A DNA stretch of 64,000 nucleotides from an uncultured Actinomycetes bacterium (GCA_903893745.1 CAITNF010000011.1:16408-80407), one strand, 5' to 3'; shown: positions 17,363 through 27,220, counted from the stretch's first letter. The notes: generated from the letters alone by a model not told the origin. Numbers and translations: made by a program.

Positions 17363-17959
17363 CTACTTCAGCAAGAACAGAGCTGAGTAGAGCCCTATCC
17401 ACACCACGTCGACGAAGTGCCAGTAGTAACTGACACCTTGAAACGTTGATAACTCACCGGGGTCACCTTCGGTTCCTCGCATACGAAAGAGCACAAGGGC
17501 CATTGCCACGAGTCCGAGGAACACGTGTAGTCCATGAAGACCGGTGGTGATGAAGAAGACCGAACCGTAGGAGTTGGAGTACCAGCGGGTGGTGAGATTT
17601 ATCCACTCGTAGATCTGGTTTCCGACGAACACTGCGCCCATCACGATGGTGATAATGACCCAAACGCGCGCCTCTGCGCGACGACGGCGTTCAATGAGCC
17701 ATACAGCCCACTGCATCGTGCCCGACGACGCCACCAGAATTATCGTGAAGATACCCGACTGCAACACGTCAAGGTTCGTGCCGCGCGGCGGCCACGAAGC
17801 CAGGTGGGCTCGAATGGTAAATAATGCGGCGAAGAGTCCCGAGAAGAACATCAGCTCACTACCGAGCCAAATCATCACACCGATGGCCAGCATCGGCGGA
17901 CGATCGTGAACGATCTTCTCCGGCTTCGCCAGGCTATTGAGGGGAATCGCCTGACTCAC
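17363..17959 (-). CDS. ctaE: Cytochrome c oxidase subunit III
   Basis: A 198-residue protein starting at GTG 17959 after GAAAGG; the tracked ORF start is too far upstream. There are five hydrophobic helices, with LGSELMFFSGLFAALF, TGLHGLHVFLGL and YYWHFVDVVWIGLY typical of CtaE. It stabilises the proton-pumping aa3-type oxidase. It heads ctaE-qcrCAB, the standard actinobacterial order; ctaC and ctaD are not in the window. Confidence 0.95.
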   Translation of the reverse strand: MSQAIPLNSLAKPEKIVHDRPPMLAIGVMIWLGSELMFFSGLFAALFTIRAHLASWPPRGTNLDVLQSGIFTIILVASSGTMQWAVWLIERRRRAEARVWVIITIVMGAVFVGNQIYEWINLTTRWYSNSYGSVFFITTGLHGLHVFLGLVAMALVLFRMRGTEGDPGELSTFQGVSYYWHFVDVVWIGLYSALFLLK

Positions 17960-18016
17960 GGCTACCTTTCTATCAAATCCCTCACACCCTATTGGTAACA
18001 ATCAGAAATTTGATCG
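17960..18016 (-). promoter_or_regulatory. Probable ctaE-qcrCAB promoter region
   Basis: These 57 bases lie between the helD stop and the ctaE start. On the minus strand they contain CAATAGGGTGTG, with TAGGGT as a possible -10, followed by a short leader holding the GAAAGG ribosome binding site. No terminator hairpin for helD is visible, so readthrough is possible. Confidence 0.3.
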
Positions 18017-20323
18017 CTACTGGATGGTGCTCGGGACTGGCTGGGTCGCCACCAGGGCGAGTCGTCTCGTGGGCCGCGTCATGGCTACGTAGAGCGTACG
18101 TAGTCCGCGCGGCGTGGTTTGGCCGGATTTTGTTGATCCTCGACTTGCAATCTGACCAGGCTCGATGACCACAACGGCATCAAATTCCAGTCCGTTGGCC
18201 CCTTCGGCCGCCAGCACCACCAAGTCGGCCGCGAGCCCACGAGAATCGGCGTCACCCGGGTCAATTGCGTCGAGCCCTCCTCCACGCAAGATCGCGACGA
18301 GTTCATCGACCCTCGAGCCAGCGGCAATCACAGCCACTCGGCCGGGGGCAACCGCCGTGCACTCTTCACGGGTTACCTCGACCAGTTTTGATGCGAACGC
18401 TGCGTCGTCAGTCTTAATAATTCGCGGCGATGCGCCCGCGCGGCGCACCGGGCGAGGTGGTGAGAGTTCGGGTGAAGCGGCTCGAAGTGTTGCGGCGGCA
18501 AAGTCGAGCACCTCTTCGGGCGTTCTGTAGCTGACCGAAAGGTCCACCCGCGTTGGTCGCCGACGTGGATCGAGCACCTCAAGCACCGTGTTCCACGAGG
18601 CTGATGATGCTGCGGTAGTGGCCTGTCCCATATCACCCACAATCGTCATCGATCCGGTCAGGTCGCGACGTCGCAACACTCGAAGTTCCATTGGCGAGAG
18701 GTCCTGGGCCTCATCAACGACAATGTGACCGTACGTAACGAACTCGGCTTCGTCGAGTTCCACCGATGCACTCACGGTCAGACGAGCCGCTTCACGCAAC
18801 GCGGCCGCTCGTACGTCGCCTTGATACGAGTCCAGATCGACACCGTCAAGAATGCCGCTCTCACCGGACTTGGCGACTGGCCTCGGTCGACGTCGTGGTC
18901 CGAGCAAAATTCGCGCTTCGTCAATCAAGGCGGCATCGGCCTTCGTCCACTCGATCTCTTCAAGTGACGTCGAGCGAGCCCGAAATAACATCACGCACTC
19001 ATCACTACTGAGCAAATTACGACCAGCCGCCGCGATAAGAGGTGGAGCACCAAATAAATCATGAAGAAGTTCTTGGCCCGAAAGTCGGGGCCAAATGCGT
19101 TGGAGCGCTTCTTTGAACTCACGAGTCTGGCGAATCTGCGTAGCGAAGTCTTCGACTGCGCTGCTTTCGTCATCAGCGTCACGTGCGAAGCGTTCACGGT
19201 ATTCATTGGCGAGACGATTGGCCAGCTCACGGCCCACGGCCGAACGGCGTTGATTGTGATTACCGGGGCGACGTCGTGCGCGCTCAATTACTTCTTTGGT
19301 GTACGAAGCTCGCAACACCACGCGAACTCGCCCGACGGGAATCTCAACGTCACTGCGAAGTGGGCGTTGGCGAGTTTGGAGCGCGCGCGCGATGAACTTG
19401 GTCATGCGAGTATCACCCTTCAGGCGGTCTACTTCGTCCTCATCGCGGCCCCGAATCGCTACGTTGGTCACCAGGCCCGAAATCGTTGACAGGGTGACCC
19501 CCGATTCGCCCAGCGAGGGCAGGACGTTTTCGATGTAGTTCAAAAAGAGTGGGTTGGGTCCGACCACCAAGACGCCCTGACGCTCGAGTGTGGCGCGATG
19601 CGTGAACAAAAGATAGGCCGCACGGTGCAGGGCTACTGCGGTCTTGCCAGTTCCGGGTCCACCTTGCACCAACAAGATTCCGGCCAATGGCGTTCGAATA
19701 ATTTGATCCTGCTCGCCTTGAATCGTGGCGACAATGTCGCCCATCCGACCCGTTCGGGCTCGACCAAGTGCGGCGAGCAGCGCTCCGGGGCCGCCGAGTG
19801 CCAGACCGCCGTCCACGAGACCTTCTTCGGTCGCGGCGCGCATTTCGTCGTCGGGCAGCGAGAGTTCGCCATTCTGGTCAGCGAAGTACTCGTCTTCGAC
19901 ACTCATCACTTCTCGTGCTCGAAGCGCCACGTGACGCCTACGGGCCAGACCCAGCGCCTCAACCCCGGTAGCTCGATAAAACGCTTCGGCAACCGGTGCT
20001 CGCCAGTCAACAACTAATGGGTTGAGTTGCTCGTCGGAGACGGCGAGACGACCAACGTGGTAGGAATCAGCCTTGCCATGTATATCTTGGGCGTAATCAA
20101 TTCGGCCAAAGAACAGGGCCTGGTCACCGATCGCGAGCTGGTCCAAACGATGCAGCGCCGTGCCCATCACTACGTCACGCTCGACTAAGTCGCCCGCACC
20201 ACGCATGTTGGCAACGGCGGCACTGTCACGAAGGGAGCGAGCCTCATCACGCATGTGATCGAGCGCCAGCAGAGCGACGTCGAGGAACGCCTGCTCTTCG
20301 GCAATCTCGCGCTCGTGTGCCAC
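18017..20323 (-). CDS. helD: HelD-like UvrD/Rep-family ATPase
   Basis: A 768-residue protein; GTG 20323 is chosen because AGGAGG sits 6 bases upstream. An N-terminal helical arm (EREIAEEQAFLDVALLAL) precedes two RecA-like domains with Walker A VQGGPGTGKTAVALHRAAYL, Walker B HIVVDEAQDLSPMELRVL, YRTPEEVLDFA and the late motif LYVAMTRPTRRLALV. HelD proteins bind RNA polymerase and release stalled or DNA-bound enzyme, powered by ATP. It lacks the complete helicase layout of UvrD. It is divergent from hemE. Confidence 0.85.
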   Translation of the reverse strand: MAHEREIAEEQAFLDVALLALDHMRDEARSLRDSAAVANMRGAGDLVERDVVMGTALHRLDQLAIGDQALFFGRIDYAQDIHGKADSYHVGRLAVSDEQLNPLVVDWRAPVAEAFYRATGVEALGLARRRHVALRAREVMSVEDEYFADQNGELSLPDDEMRAATEEGLVDGGLALGGPGALLAALGRARTGRMGDIVATIQGEQDQIIRTPLAGILLVQGGPGTGKTAVALHRAAYLLFTHRATLERQGVLVVGPNPLFLNYIENVLPSLGESGVTLSTISGLVTNVAIRGRDEDEVDRLKGDTRMTKFIARALQTRQRPLRSDVEIPVGRVRVVLRASYTKEVIERARRRPGNHNQRRSAVGRELANRLANEYRERFARDADDESSAVEDFATQIRQTREFKEALQRIWPRLSGQELLHDLFGAPPLIAAAGRNLLSSDECVMLFRARSTSLEEIEWTKADAALIDEARILLGPRRRPRPVAKSGESGILDGVDLDSYQGDVRAAALREAARLTVSASVELDEAEFVTYGHIVVDEAQDLSPMELRVLRRRDLTGSMTIVGDMGQATTAASSASWNTVLEVLDPRRRPTRVDLSVSYRTPEEVLDFAAATLRAASPELSPPRPVRRAGASPRIIKTDDAAFASKLVEVTREECTAVAPGRVAVIAAGSRVDELVAILRGGGLDAIDPGDADSRGLAADLVVLAAEGANGLEFDAVVVIEPGQIASRGSTKSGQTTPRGLRTLYVAMTRPTRRLALVATQPVPSTIQ

Positions 20324-20435
20324 AGTGCCTCCTGATAACCCGAAATTGGGGTCTGGCAATTCTAATTGGTTTGTCAGTTGTGGAGTCGTGCCAGAACCGT
20401 TATGCCCCTAGATTGAAGGGGTCTAGAGGAGACCT
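20324..20435. promoter_or_regulatory. Divergent helD/hemE region with nested inverted repeats
   Basis: This 112-base spacer holds TAGATT at 20409-20414, a possible hemE -10, inside CCCCT-N7-AGGGG (20405-20421) and overlapped by CTAGA-N9-TCTAG (20408-20426). The second arm abuts the hemE ribosome binding site AGAGGAG (20425-20431). A protein or RNA structure at this spot could control heme synthesis. The repeats are short, so chance is possible. Confidence 0.35.
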
Positions 20436-21470
20436 GTGGAACCAGTATTCCTGCGAGCCTGTCGAGGTGAGTCGGTCGAACACGTCCCGGTATGGTTTAT
20501 GCGCCAGGCCGGCCGTTCGCTGCCCGAATACCGGGCCCTGCGCGGTACCGGATCGATTCTTGACGCCATTGCCGATCCGGCCCTCGCATGCGAAATAACG
20601 CTCCAGCCAGTTCGTCGTTACGGCGTGGACGCGGCGATTCTTTTTTCGGACATCGTCGTGCCGTATCACGCGATTGATTTCGGCGTTGACGTGGTGCCGG
20701 GCCGCGGTCCCGTCATCGCAGATCCCTTTACCAGTCGACGCGATCTCGAGCGACTCCGCGACCTGACCGTTGGCGATATCGCTCACGTCACCAACACCAT
20801 TGACCTGGTGGTGCGAGAACTGGCAACAACCAATACGCCCCTGATCGGATTCGCGGGTGCACCCTTCACCGTCGCGAGCTACCTCGTCGAGGGGGGGCCC
20901 ACGAGAGAGTTTGCCGTTATTAAAGGGCTCATGCACCGAGACCCCACGCTCTTTGACGAACTCTTAGATCGCCTGGTCGCAATCACGATTACATTTTTAC
21001 GAGCCCAAGTCGATCACGGTGCTCGCGCGATTCAACTTTTCGATTCGTGGGCTGGTGCGCTGACTCGTGACGAGTACCGACGCTTTGCTCTTCCCGCCAC
21101 ACAACGAGTGCTCGAGGCACTAGCGGACCTCAACGTGCCCACAATTCTGTTCGGGGTGGGCACGGGAGAACTATTGGACCTCATGAGCACCGCCGGTAGC
21201 TCCGTTATGGGCATTGACTGGCACGTCGATCTCGACGAAGGACGACGCCGTGTCGGCGAGCGACCGGTGCAGGGTAACCTCGACCCGGCTCGCTGTCTTA
21301 ATGGTGTCGAGCTTGGCGTGGCGGCCGCCCGCGAAGTTCTACAACGAGCCGGACGCGACGCGGGACATATTTTTAACCTCGGCCATGGCGTGTTACCCAC
21401 GACGGACCCCACGGTGCTCGAGGCAATTGTTCGAGTGGTACACGATGAAGGAAGGGCTGGTGTTCAATGA
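20436..21470 (+). CDS. hemE: Uroporphyrinogen decarboxylase
   Basis: A 344-residue protein that removes four carboxyl groups from uroporphyrinogen III to give coproporphyrinogen III. Signatures are PVWFMRQAGRSLPEYR near the N-terminus, LIGFAGAPFTVASYLVEGG and FNLGHGVLPTTDP near the C-terminus. GTG 20436 follows AGAGGAG. It overlaps hemH by four bases (ATGA), starting hemE-hemH-hemY. Confidence 0.96.
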   Translation: MEPVFLRACRGESVEHVPVWFMRQAGRSLPEYRALRGTGSILDAIADPALACEITLQPVRRYGVDAAILFSDIVVPYHAIDFGVDVVPGRGPVIADPFTSRRDLERLRDLTVGDIAHVTNTIDLVVRELATTNTPLIGFAGAPFTVASYLVEGGPTREFAVIKGLMHRDPTLFDELLDRLVAITITFLRAQVDHGARAIQLFDSWAGALTRDEYRRFALPATQRVLEALADLNVPTILFGVGTGELLDLMSTAGSSVMGIDWHVDLDEGRRRVGERPVQGNLDPARCLNGVELGVAAAREVLQRAGRDAGHIFNLGHGVLPTTDPTVLEAIVRVVHDEGRAGVQ

Positions 21471-22378
21471 CACGCCTCGGAGTTCTACTAATGGCGTACG
21501 GCACGCCGACAACCCCCGCGGACGTTGAGCCGTACTACACGCGAATTCGCCACGGCCGAGCCCCGACGCCCGAGTTGCTGGCCGACCTTGTACGTCGCTA
21601 TAACGCGATCGGTGGAACGTCGCCCCTCGCCGAGCGCACCGCGGCTCAAGTAAGCGGTATTGCCAAGGCCCTGGAGGCCCTTGCCCCCGGAAAGTTTGAC
21701 GTGCGGTTCGGTTCAAAGTACGAGCCACCTCTACTCGAAGAGATTGCCGAAACCTTTCGAACCGACGGTATTACGGTCGTCATCGGTATGGCGCTGGCTC
21801 CACACTCGTCGTCGATGTCAACCGATCAATACATGGACCGAGCACGTGGCGCGCTGGGTGAGGGGATTGACTTTCGAGCAATTGGAGCCTGGTGGGATGC
21901 CCCGGGCTTTTTGGAACTCATTGCGCAGCGAGTCCGTGACGCTCTCGCGACGATTCCACCCGAGCGACTCGCCACGACCGAGGTGTTGTTTTCTGCGCAC
22001 TCGCTGCCCGAAAAGATTCTCGCCAACGGTGATACGTATCCGGTACAACTTCGCACCAGCGCGGAGCGAGCCGCCGCGCTGGCCAACGTGGAACGCTGGG
22101 ATATTGCCTGGCAGTCAGCGGGTCGCACGGCCGACCCTTGGATTGGCCCCGACATTCTCGAAGTTCTGCGCACCAAGCACGCCCAGGGCGTGACCGACAT
22201 CGTCTCGTGTCCGATTGGCTTTGTGGCCGATCACCTCGAAGTGCTCTTCGATATTGACATTGAAGCTCAGGGCGTCGCGGATGAACTTGGACTAAACCTG
22301 GTGCGCACTGCGTCACTCAACGCTGACCCGGCCTTTACCGATGTACTGGCGAACGTTATTCAATCAGTTTCGCTCTAA
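21467..22378 (+). CDS. hemH: Ferrochelatase (coproporphyrin ferrochelatase type likely)
   Basis: A 303-residue protein. Family features are LMAYGTPTTPADVEPYYT, RFGSKYEPPLLEE, FSAHSLPEKI with the catalytic His, and CPIGFVADHLEVLFDID with the conserved Glu. In Actinobacteria this enzyme inserts iron into coproporphyrin III (CpfC) rather than protoporphyrin. No C-terminal Fe-S cysteines are seen, although some actinobacterial ferrochelatases carry such a cluster. It is followed immediately by hemY, with TAA directly before ATG. Confidence 0.93.
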   Translation: MTRLGVLLMAYGTPTTPADVEPYYTRIRHGRAPTPELLADLVRRYNAIGGTSPLAERTAAQVSGIAKALEALAPGKFDVRFGSKYEPPLLEEIAETFRTDGITVVIGMALAPHSSSMSTDQYMDRARGALGEGIDFRAIGAWWDAPGFLELIAQRVRDALATIPPERLATTEVLFSAHSLPEKILANGDTYPVQLRTSAERAAALANVERWDIAWQSAGRTADPWIGPDILEVLRTKHAQGVTDIVSCPIGFVADHLEVLFDIDIEAQGVADELGLNLVRTASLNADPAFTDVLANVIQSVSL

Positions 22379-23836
22379 ATGGCGCGTCGGTCGGTAGTAA
22401 TTATTGGTGGAGGGATTAGTGGTCTTTGTGCGGCCTGGGAGTTAAGTGGCGGCGCCGGTGGTCCGAGCGATGACGCACCACGTATTGAAATTATTGAGGC
22501 GTCACCGCGCTTTGGCGGAGCGATTGCCACGACTGAGTTTGCCGGACACACCATCGACCTCGGCGCAGACGGCTTCTTAGCTCGACGACCCGAAGCGACC
22601 TCATTGGTTAGCGAGTTGGGTTGGGCGTCGCGTCTCGAGGCCATTAGCGCCGCTGGGGCCAGTCTGTGGCTTCGTGGCGCACTGACCTCGCTACCCGCCG
22701 GACTGGCGCTTGGTGTCCCAACATCGGCCTCGTCCCTACGACGGGTGAAGGGTCTGTCGTGGAGCGCTCGTCGCCACGCTCGACGTGACGAACTCTTTGC
22801 GCACCGACTCGACGTTGGCGACGACGCGACGATAGGTGAGATTGTGCGAACCAAACTTGGCGATGAATTGGCGTACCAAGTAGTCGAGCCACTCATTGGT
22901 GGTATTCAAGCCGGACGGATTGACGAACTCTCGGCCAAATCAGTCTTCCCCGCCCTGCTCGATGCCGCTCGCTCCGGTGGCTCCTTGATGAAGGCCTTGC
23001 GCCCCAAGGGCCCCATCAACCCGGGTCCCCAAGCTCAGTCGGTTACCGATGGGCCCGCCTTCTACTCCCTGACCTCGGGGGTAGGTTCACTCGCCGACGA
23101 ACTGGTTACCCAGCTACGAGACCGTGGCGTCGTGCTGCGTCCATCAACCAAGGTGACCGCCGTGCGCGTCGCTCGCGGCGAGTATCGATGGGACGTTGAC
23201 TCCCTCTCCACGACGACGCCGGCCGACTTCGTGATTCTGGCCACCCCCGCGCCCGTCACGAGCACCCTGCTTAGTCAGTACCACCACGCGTTCGCCGCGC
23301 TCGTGGACGTCCCCTACGCGGGTGCCGCCATGGTGACGTTTCACGTCGCCACATCGCACATCACCCTGCCCCCGCACGGAACCGGGGTGCTCGTGCCGCT
23401 AGGGACCGCGTGGACGGGTAGCGACTCGCTGGTCACCACCGCGATTACTTTTCTTGATCGAAAGTGGCCCCATCTAGCGCGCGACGGTGGCGTGGTGCTG
23501 CGCGCCCACGTAGGCCGAAGTGACGACCAGCGGTGGCAGGACATGAGTGACGACGCCCTGCGCGAACGCGTGAGTGCCGAACTCACCTTTTTGTTACCCC
23601 GATTCAGCAAACCGGACGCCTCAATCGTGCAGCGCTGGCCCCACGCACTCCCGCAGTACCTCGTGGGCCACGATCGACTCGTGGAATCGGCCCGACTCGA
23701 GAGTCAGCGCTGTGGTGTCGCCCTCTGTGGCAGCGCCTACGACGGCGTAGGCATTCCGGCGTGCATTGGCTCTGGTCGTCAGGCGGCACGCGAAGCGCTC
23801 GCCAGCATCAAGCTGGCCGGTACCCCACTGTCGTAA
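22379..23836 (+). CDS. hemY: Coproporphyrinogen/protoporphyrinogen oxidase (HemY/CgoX)
   Basis: A 485-residue FAD enzyme with the dinucleotide motif VVIIGGGISGLCAAWEL at the N-terminus, GGAIATTEFAGHTIDLGADGF, and a C-terminal FAD motif (CGSAYDGVGIPACIGSGRQA). In the coproporphyrin-dependent pathway it oxidises coproporphyrinogen III before iron insertion. The ATG touches the hemH stop. The last 29 bases overlap the end of the convergent cfa gene. ChdC/HemQ, the last enzyme of this route, is not in the window. Confidence 0.93.
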   Translation: MARRSVVIIGGGISGLCAAWELSGGAGGPSDDAPRIEIIEASPRFGGAIATTEFAGHTIDLGADGFLARRPEATSLVSELGWASRLEAISAAGASLWLRGALTSLPAGLALGVPTSASSLRRVKGLSWSARRHARRDELFAHRLDVGDDATIGEIVRTKLGDELAYQVVEPLIGGIQAGRIDELSAKSVFPALLDAARSGGSLMKALRPKGPINPGPQAQSVTDGPAFYSLTSGVGSLADELVTQLRDRGVVLRPSTKVTAVRVARGEYRWDVDSLSTTTPADFVILATPAPVTSTLLSQYHHAFAALVDVPYAGAAMVTFHVATSHITLPPHGTGVLVPLGTAWTGSDSLVTTAITFLDRKWPHLARDGGVVLRAHVGRSDDQRWQDMSDDALRERVSAELTFLLPRFSKPDASIVQRWPHALPQYLVGHDRLVESARLESQRCGVALCGSAYDGVGIPACIGSGRQAAREALASIKLAGTPLS

Positions 23837-25097
23837 CGGCTCGAGGCTTGTGCAGCACGAGCTGCACGTCCGAAACGTGACGCTCCAAAAAGGCCGCCTC
23901 GCAGTAACCAAGGTAGAGATCCCACAGTCGAACGAAGCGGTCATCAAATCCCAGTGCCGCGACGGCGCCGGCTTGATCATGCACGGCGTCACGCCACGCC
24001 GAAAGTGTGCGGACGTAGTGCAGGCCAATATCTTCTAAATCAATTGGCTTGAGGTCAGTGGACCTCGTCACCGAATCGAGCATGGCCGTCACACTCGGCA
24101 GGCAGCCGCCGGGAAAGATCAAATCACGAATGAAGTCCTCTTGCATCTTGGCGCGGTCAAAGCTCTGGTCGGCAATGGTGATGGCCTGAATCACCATACG
24201 GCCGTTATCGTGCAAGAGCCGTGAGCAGGTTGAGAAAAACTCGTCGTAGCGACGCCAGTCCACCGCTTCAATCATTTCAACGGAAACCAAGGCGTCGTAT
24301 GAGCCGGTCAACTCCGCGTAGTGCTCGGTAAGTACCGTGACGCGATCATCTAGTCCCGCCGCACGAATCGCGGCCACGGCACCGTCACGCTGGTTCTCCG
24401 AAATTGTCGTCGTCGTGACGCGCGCACCGTACGTTCGAGCAGCGTGAATGGCAAAGCCGCCCCAACCAGTACCGATCTCGAGGACGTGATCATCGGGTCC
24501 CAGTCGCAACTTTCGACAGAGTCGGTCAAACTTTTCGACTTGCGCGTCGTGTAGTGACGTTGACTCATCAGCGAAGACCGCACACGAGTAAGCCATTGTC
24601 TCGTCGAGCATCAACGAAAAAAATTCGTTCGAGAGATCGTAATGAGCGTGAATATTTTCGCGATCCTGCTTTCGCGACGGACTCGCGCGATGCACCAACG
24701 AGAATAACCAGCCGTAGCGGCGAGCGATACGGTCCCATCGACGGCGATTGCGTTGCGTCGCACGAAATAACAGCCGCACGAGCTGCGTAATATCCGACGT
24801 CGACCATTGACCGTTCACAAAACTTCGACCGAGCCCCTTCGAACCTCCAAAGACCAGTGCCGAGTAGGCGGAACGATCGTGCACCGTCATACCGACGCGC
24901 GGTTCTCCTCGCCCGAGGTTGATTGCACGTGGTGGTTCGACGAACGCTTCGACCACCTGCAACGTGCCGTTGTCACCCAGATGGCGCGCGGCTACGAGTC
25001 GATGAAAGACCCATCGAGCCGCACGCGGAAAACGAACTGCGTGTACGGGCAAGAAACTATCGGGAGCAATGGTGTTGGTTGGCTCAGCGGACAACAT
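23808..25097 (-). CDS. Cyclopropane-fatty-acyl-phospholipid synthase family methyltransferase
   Basis: A 429-residue SAM-dependent enzyme with LRLGPDDHVLEIGTGWGGFA as the SAM site, SLVSVEMIEAVDWRRYDEFF-like CFA core (seen as VSVEMIEAV), and NEFFSLMLDETMAYSCAVF. It adds a methyl or methylene group to unsaturated phospholipid chains. It ends a cluster with a FAD oxidoreductase and DUF1365, a pairing also seen in photo-oxidative-stress and furan or branched fatty acid clusters, so the product may be more than a plain cyclopropane. It overlaps DUF1365 by 14 bases and hemY by 29 bases tail to tail. Confidence 0.9.
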   Translation of the reverse strand: MLSAEPTNTIAPDSFLPVHAVRFPRAARWVFHRLVAARHLGDNGTLQVVEAFVEPPRAINLGRGEPRVGMTVHDRSAYSALVFGGSKGLGRSFVNGQWSTSDITQLVRLLFRATQRNRRRWDRIARRYGWLFSLVHRASPSRKQDRENIHAHYDLSNEFFSLMLDETMAYSCAVFADESTSLHDAQVEKFDRLCRKLRLGPDDHVLEIGTGWGGFAIHAARTYGARVTTTTISENQRDGAVAAIRAAGLDDRVTVLTEHYAELTGSYDALVSVEMIEAVDWRRYDEFFSTCSRLLHDNGRMVIQAITIADQSFDRAKMQEDFIRDLIFPGGCLPSVTAMLDSVTRSTDLKPIDLEDIGLHYVRTLSAWRDAVHDQAGAVAALGFDDRFVRLWDLYLGYCEAAFLERHVSDVQLVLHKPRAVTTVGYRPA

Positions 25098-25908
25098 CGT
25101 GCGAGTCCTTCTCGGGTGTAGTGGGGTGGGCTACGTACTTCAGACCCTTAGAAAATAGTGCCCCCGCTTGGAGATAGATGCGTAGCGAGACCCGAAAAGC
25201 CATATCGGGGTAACGCCAGGCCATTGCTCGAAGGGTCGTCCGGCTTAATTCCCGGCGTTCAAGCGCCATGGTGGCGCTAAATCGTCGCGGCCCTTCGCTC
25301 TCGGGGCGCCCCTCGACGAGATCGTGCAGGGTCATTGAGAGGGCGAATCGTTCTCCCGGTTCGCTGTAGTGAAGCCGGTAGGTACCCGCCATTTCGAGAA
25401 AGGGTGAGACGTGATGCGCCTTGGCGAAGGTGCTGAGACCGGCGGGACCGAGTAGGTAGAGGTGTCGATCGCCCCATGGTGTGTTGGTCACTTCAGCGAC
25501 CGCTCGAACTAGTTCGTCACCACTGAAAAAGAAATAGACCGCTATTGGGTTGAAGTTCCATCCCAGCGAACGAAGATTCGCGAGTAGGAGTACCCGGCCC
25601 GGGGCTACTTGCTTCGTCTGATCGAAGTACATCGCACGAGCAGCTTCGTCGAGCGTCCCTCCGTATTGGGGCAAGAAATCGCCACGCCGCACGACGTAAC
25701 GACCGGGAACTAAGTTGCGCCAACGACGCCGAACATCATTATCGGTCACGTGACCCTCGAGTCGCAGGGCGGGAATCGATGTCGTCAACGAGTCGAGTTC
25801 ATCGAGGAAGAGTGCGAACATCATGACTCGATACGTGAACTGGTGTCGCCGAGGGAGGAACCGATGGTGCACAACTCGACCGTGGAAGATTGACGAGCGC
25901 TGGCTCAC
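25084..25908 (-). CDS. DUF1365 family protein
   Basis: A 274-residue protein recognised from HHRFLPRRHQFTYRVMMFAL at the start and LGWNFNPIAVYFFF, EVTNTPWGDRHLYLL and HVSPFLEMAGTYR in the middle, all typical of DUF1365. The function is not known biochemically; it nearly always sits with COG2907-like FAD enzymes and CFA synthases. The start is GTG 25908, overlapping the FAD gene stop (GTGA); a second GTG lies at 25911. The tracked ORF N-terminus (MRCVLRVW...) is a frame shadow of the FAD gene. Confidence 0.88.
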   Translation of the reverse strand: MSQRSSIFHGRVVHHRFLPRRHQFTYRVMMFALFLDELDSLTTSIPALRLEGHVTDNDVRRRWRNLVPGRYVVRRGDFLPQYGGTLDEAARAMYFDQTKQVAPGRVLLLANLRSLGWNFNPIAVYFFFSGDELVRAVAEVTNTPWGDRHLYLLGPAGLSTFAKAHHVSPFLEMAGTYRLHYSEPGERFALSMTLHDLVEGRPESEGPRRFSATMALERRELSRTTLRAMAWRYPDMAFRVSLRIYLQAGALFSKGLKYVAHPTTPEKDSHDVVR

Positions 25909-27149
25909 CACGAAACCCCTAGCGCACCGCAGACCTCCAGGGCACTTCGCACCCCATCTTCGTGAAATCCAAACCCGAAGTACGCACCGCAAAATGACGT
26001 TCGTCCACCGTGCAACGTATGACGCAGCTGCTGCGCCGCGACGGTGACCTGATCGAGAACCGGATGGGCGTACTGAAGTTTCATGATGACGCGATTGGGA
26101 TCAATTAGCTCATTGGAGTTCAGTGAAACAAGATACTCGTGAGGTCCCTCAATCGATTGCAACGTGCTGATGTTGTAGGTCAACGTGGCGAGCGAACCAT
26201 CATCCACCCGCCGGTAGTTCCACGCCGCCCACGCACGACGCGACGCCGGCAGAATTGAAGTATCAGTGTGCAGCGTTACTTCGTTCTCCTGGTAGCGAAT
26301 TGCCCCCAAAACTTGCACTTCAGCGTCGGAGGGATCGATCAAGAGGGCCAGTGCTTGGTCACTATGGCAGGCCAAAATCACGTGATCGAAGGTGTCGACA
26401 CCACCGTCAACGGTGACGTCGACGTGGTCAGCAAAACGGCGCACCGATCGTACTGGTGTAGCAACGTGCACGACACCCCGGGCCCGGACGTGATCGGCAA
26501 TTCGTTGCACGTACTCACGTGACCCGCCCGTGATAGTGCGCCAGGTTGGCATGCCGCGAACCCGCAAGAGTCCGTGACGAGAGAAAAACTCCGCAAAGGT
26601 GCGTGCGGGAATATCCGTGAAGGTCTGCGGGTTGGCCGACCAAATAGCGGCCCCCATTGGCACCAAGTACCACTCCTGGAATCCTCGTCCCCATCGATTA
26701 GTCGCCAGAAGATCGCCCAGGGTCATGTGGGGATCGAGTTCACCTCGTAGTGCGCGACGCAGGGTTCGATTGAACGACACAATATCGAGCACCATCCGCA
26801 AGAAACGTGGTCGAAGGAGGTTGCGTCGCTGAGCGAACACCGAGTTCAGACTGCTGCCCTTCCATTCGAGTTTCGCCGCCTCGTCGGCGTAACTGAAACT
26901 CATCACACTCTCTTTTGTCGTCACTTCGAGACGTTCGAGCAGCTTGATGAAGTTCGGATAGGTTTCGTCGTTGTACACAAGAAAACCAGTGTCAACTGGA
27001 ATTGTCTGCGAACCTTCGCATACCTCAACCGTGTGCGCGTGACCGCCCAGACGATCGTCCGCTTCGAACAACGTGACCTCGTGCACGTCACTTAACAAGA
27101 ACGCGCACGTCAAACCACTCACTCCGGCACCCACGATGGCGATTCTCAC
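25905..27149 (-). CDS. FAD-dependent amine-oxidase-like oxidoreductase (COG2907 type)
   Basis: A 414-residue protein with the N-terminal FAD motif IAIVGAGVSGLTCAFLL and EADDRLGGHAHTVEV, then VDTGFLVYNDETYPNF. Relatives are annotated as NAD(P)/FAD-binding or desaturase-like proteins. With DUF1365 and CFA synthase it probably modifies a membrane fatty acid after methylation; this is inferred from neighbourhood. It starts at GTG 27149 after GGAG. The HAD gene lies 71 bases upstream on the same strand and may share its transcript. Confidence 0.85.
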   Translation of the reverse strand: MRIAIVGAGVSGLTCAFLLSDVHEVTLFEADDRLGGHAHTVEVCEGSQTIPVDTGFLVYNDETYPNFIKLLERLEVTTKESVMSFSYADEAAKLEWKGSSLNSVFAQRRNLLRPRFLRMVLDIVSFNRTLRRALRGELDPHMTLGDLLATNRWGRGFQEWYLVPMGAAIWSANPQTFTDIPARTFAEFFSRHGLLRVRGMPTWRTITGGSREYVQRIADHVRARGVVHVATPVRSVRRFADHVDVTVDGGVDTFDHVILACHSDQALALLIDPSDAEVQVLGAIRYQENEVTLHTDTSILPASRRAWAAWNYRRVDDGSLATLTYNISTLQSIEGPHEYLVSLNSNELIDPNRVIMKLQYAHPVLDQVTVAAQQLRHTLHGGRTSFCGAYFGFGFHEDGVRSALEVCGALGVSW

Positions 27150-27220
27150 TCAGACTCCAGTGATTGATCGAGGCTTTTGTGACATCGAAAGCAGTCTAAA
27201 GGTGAACGAACGAAGAGTGA

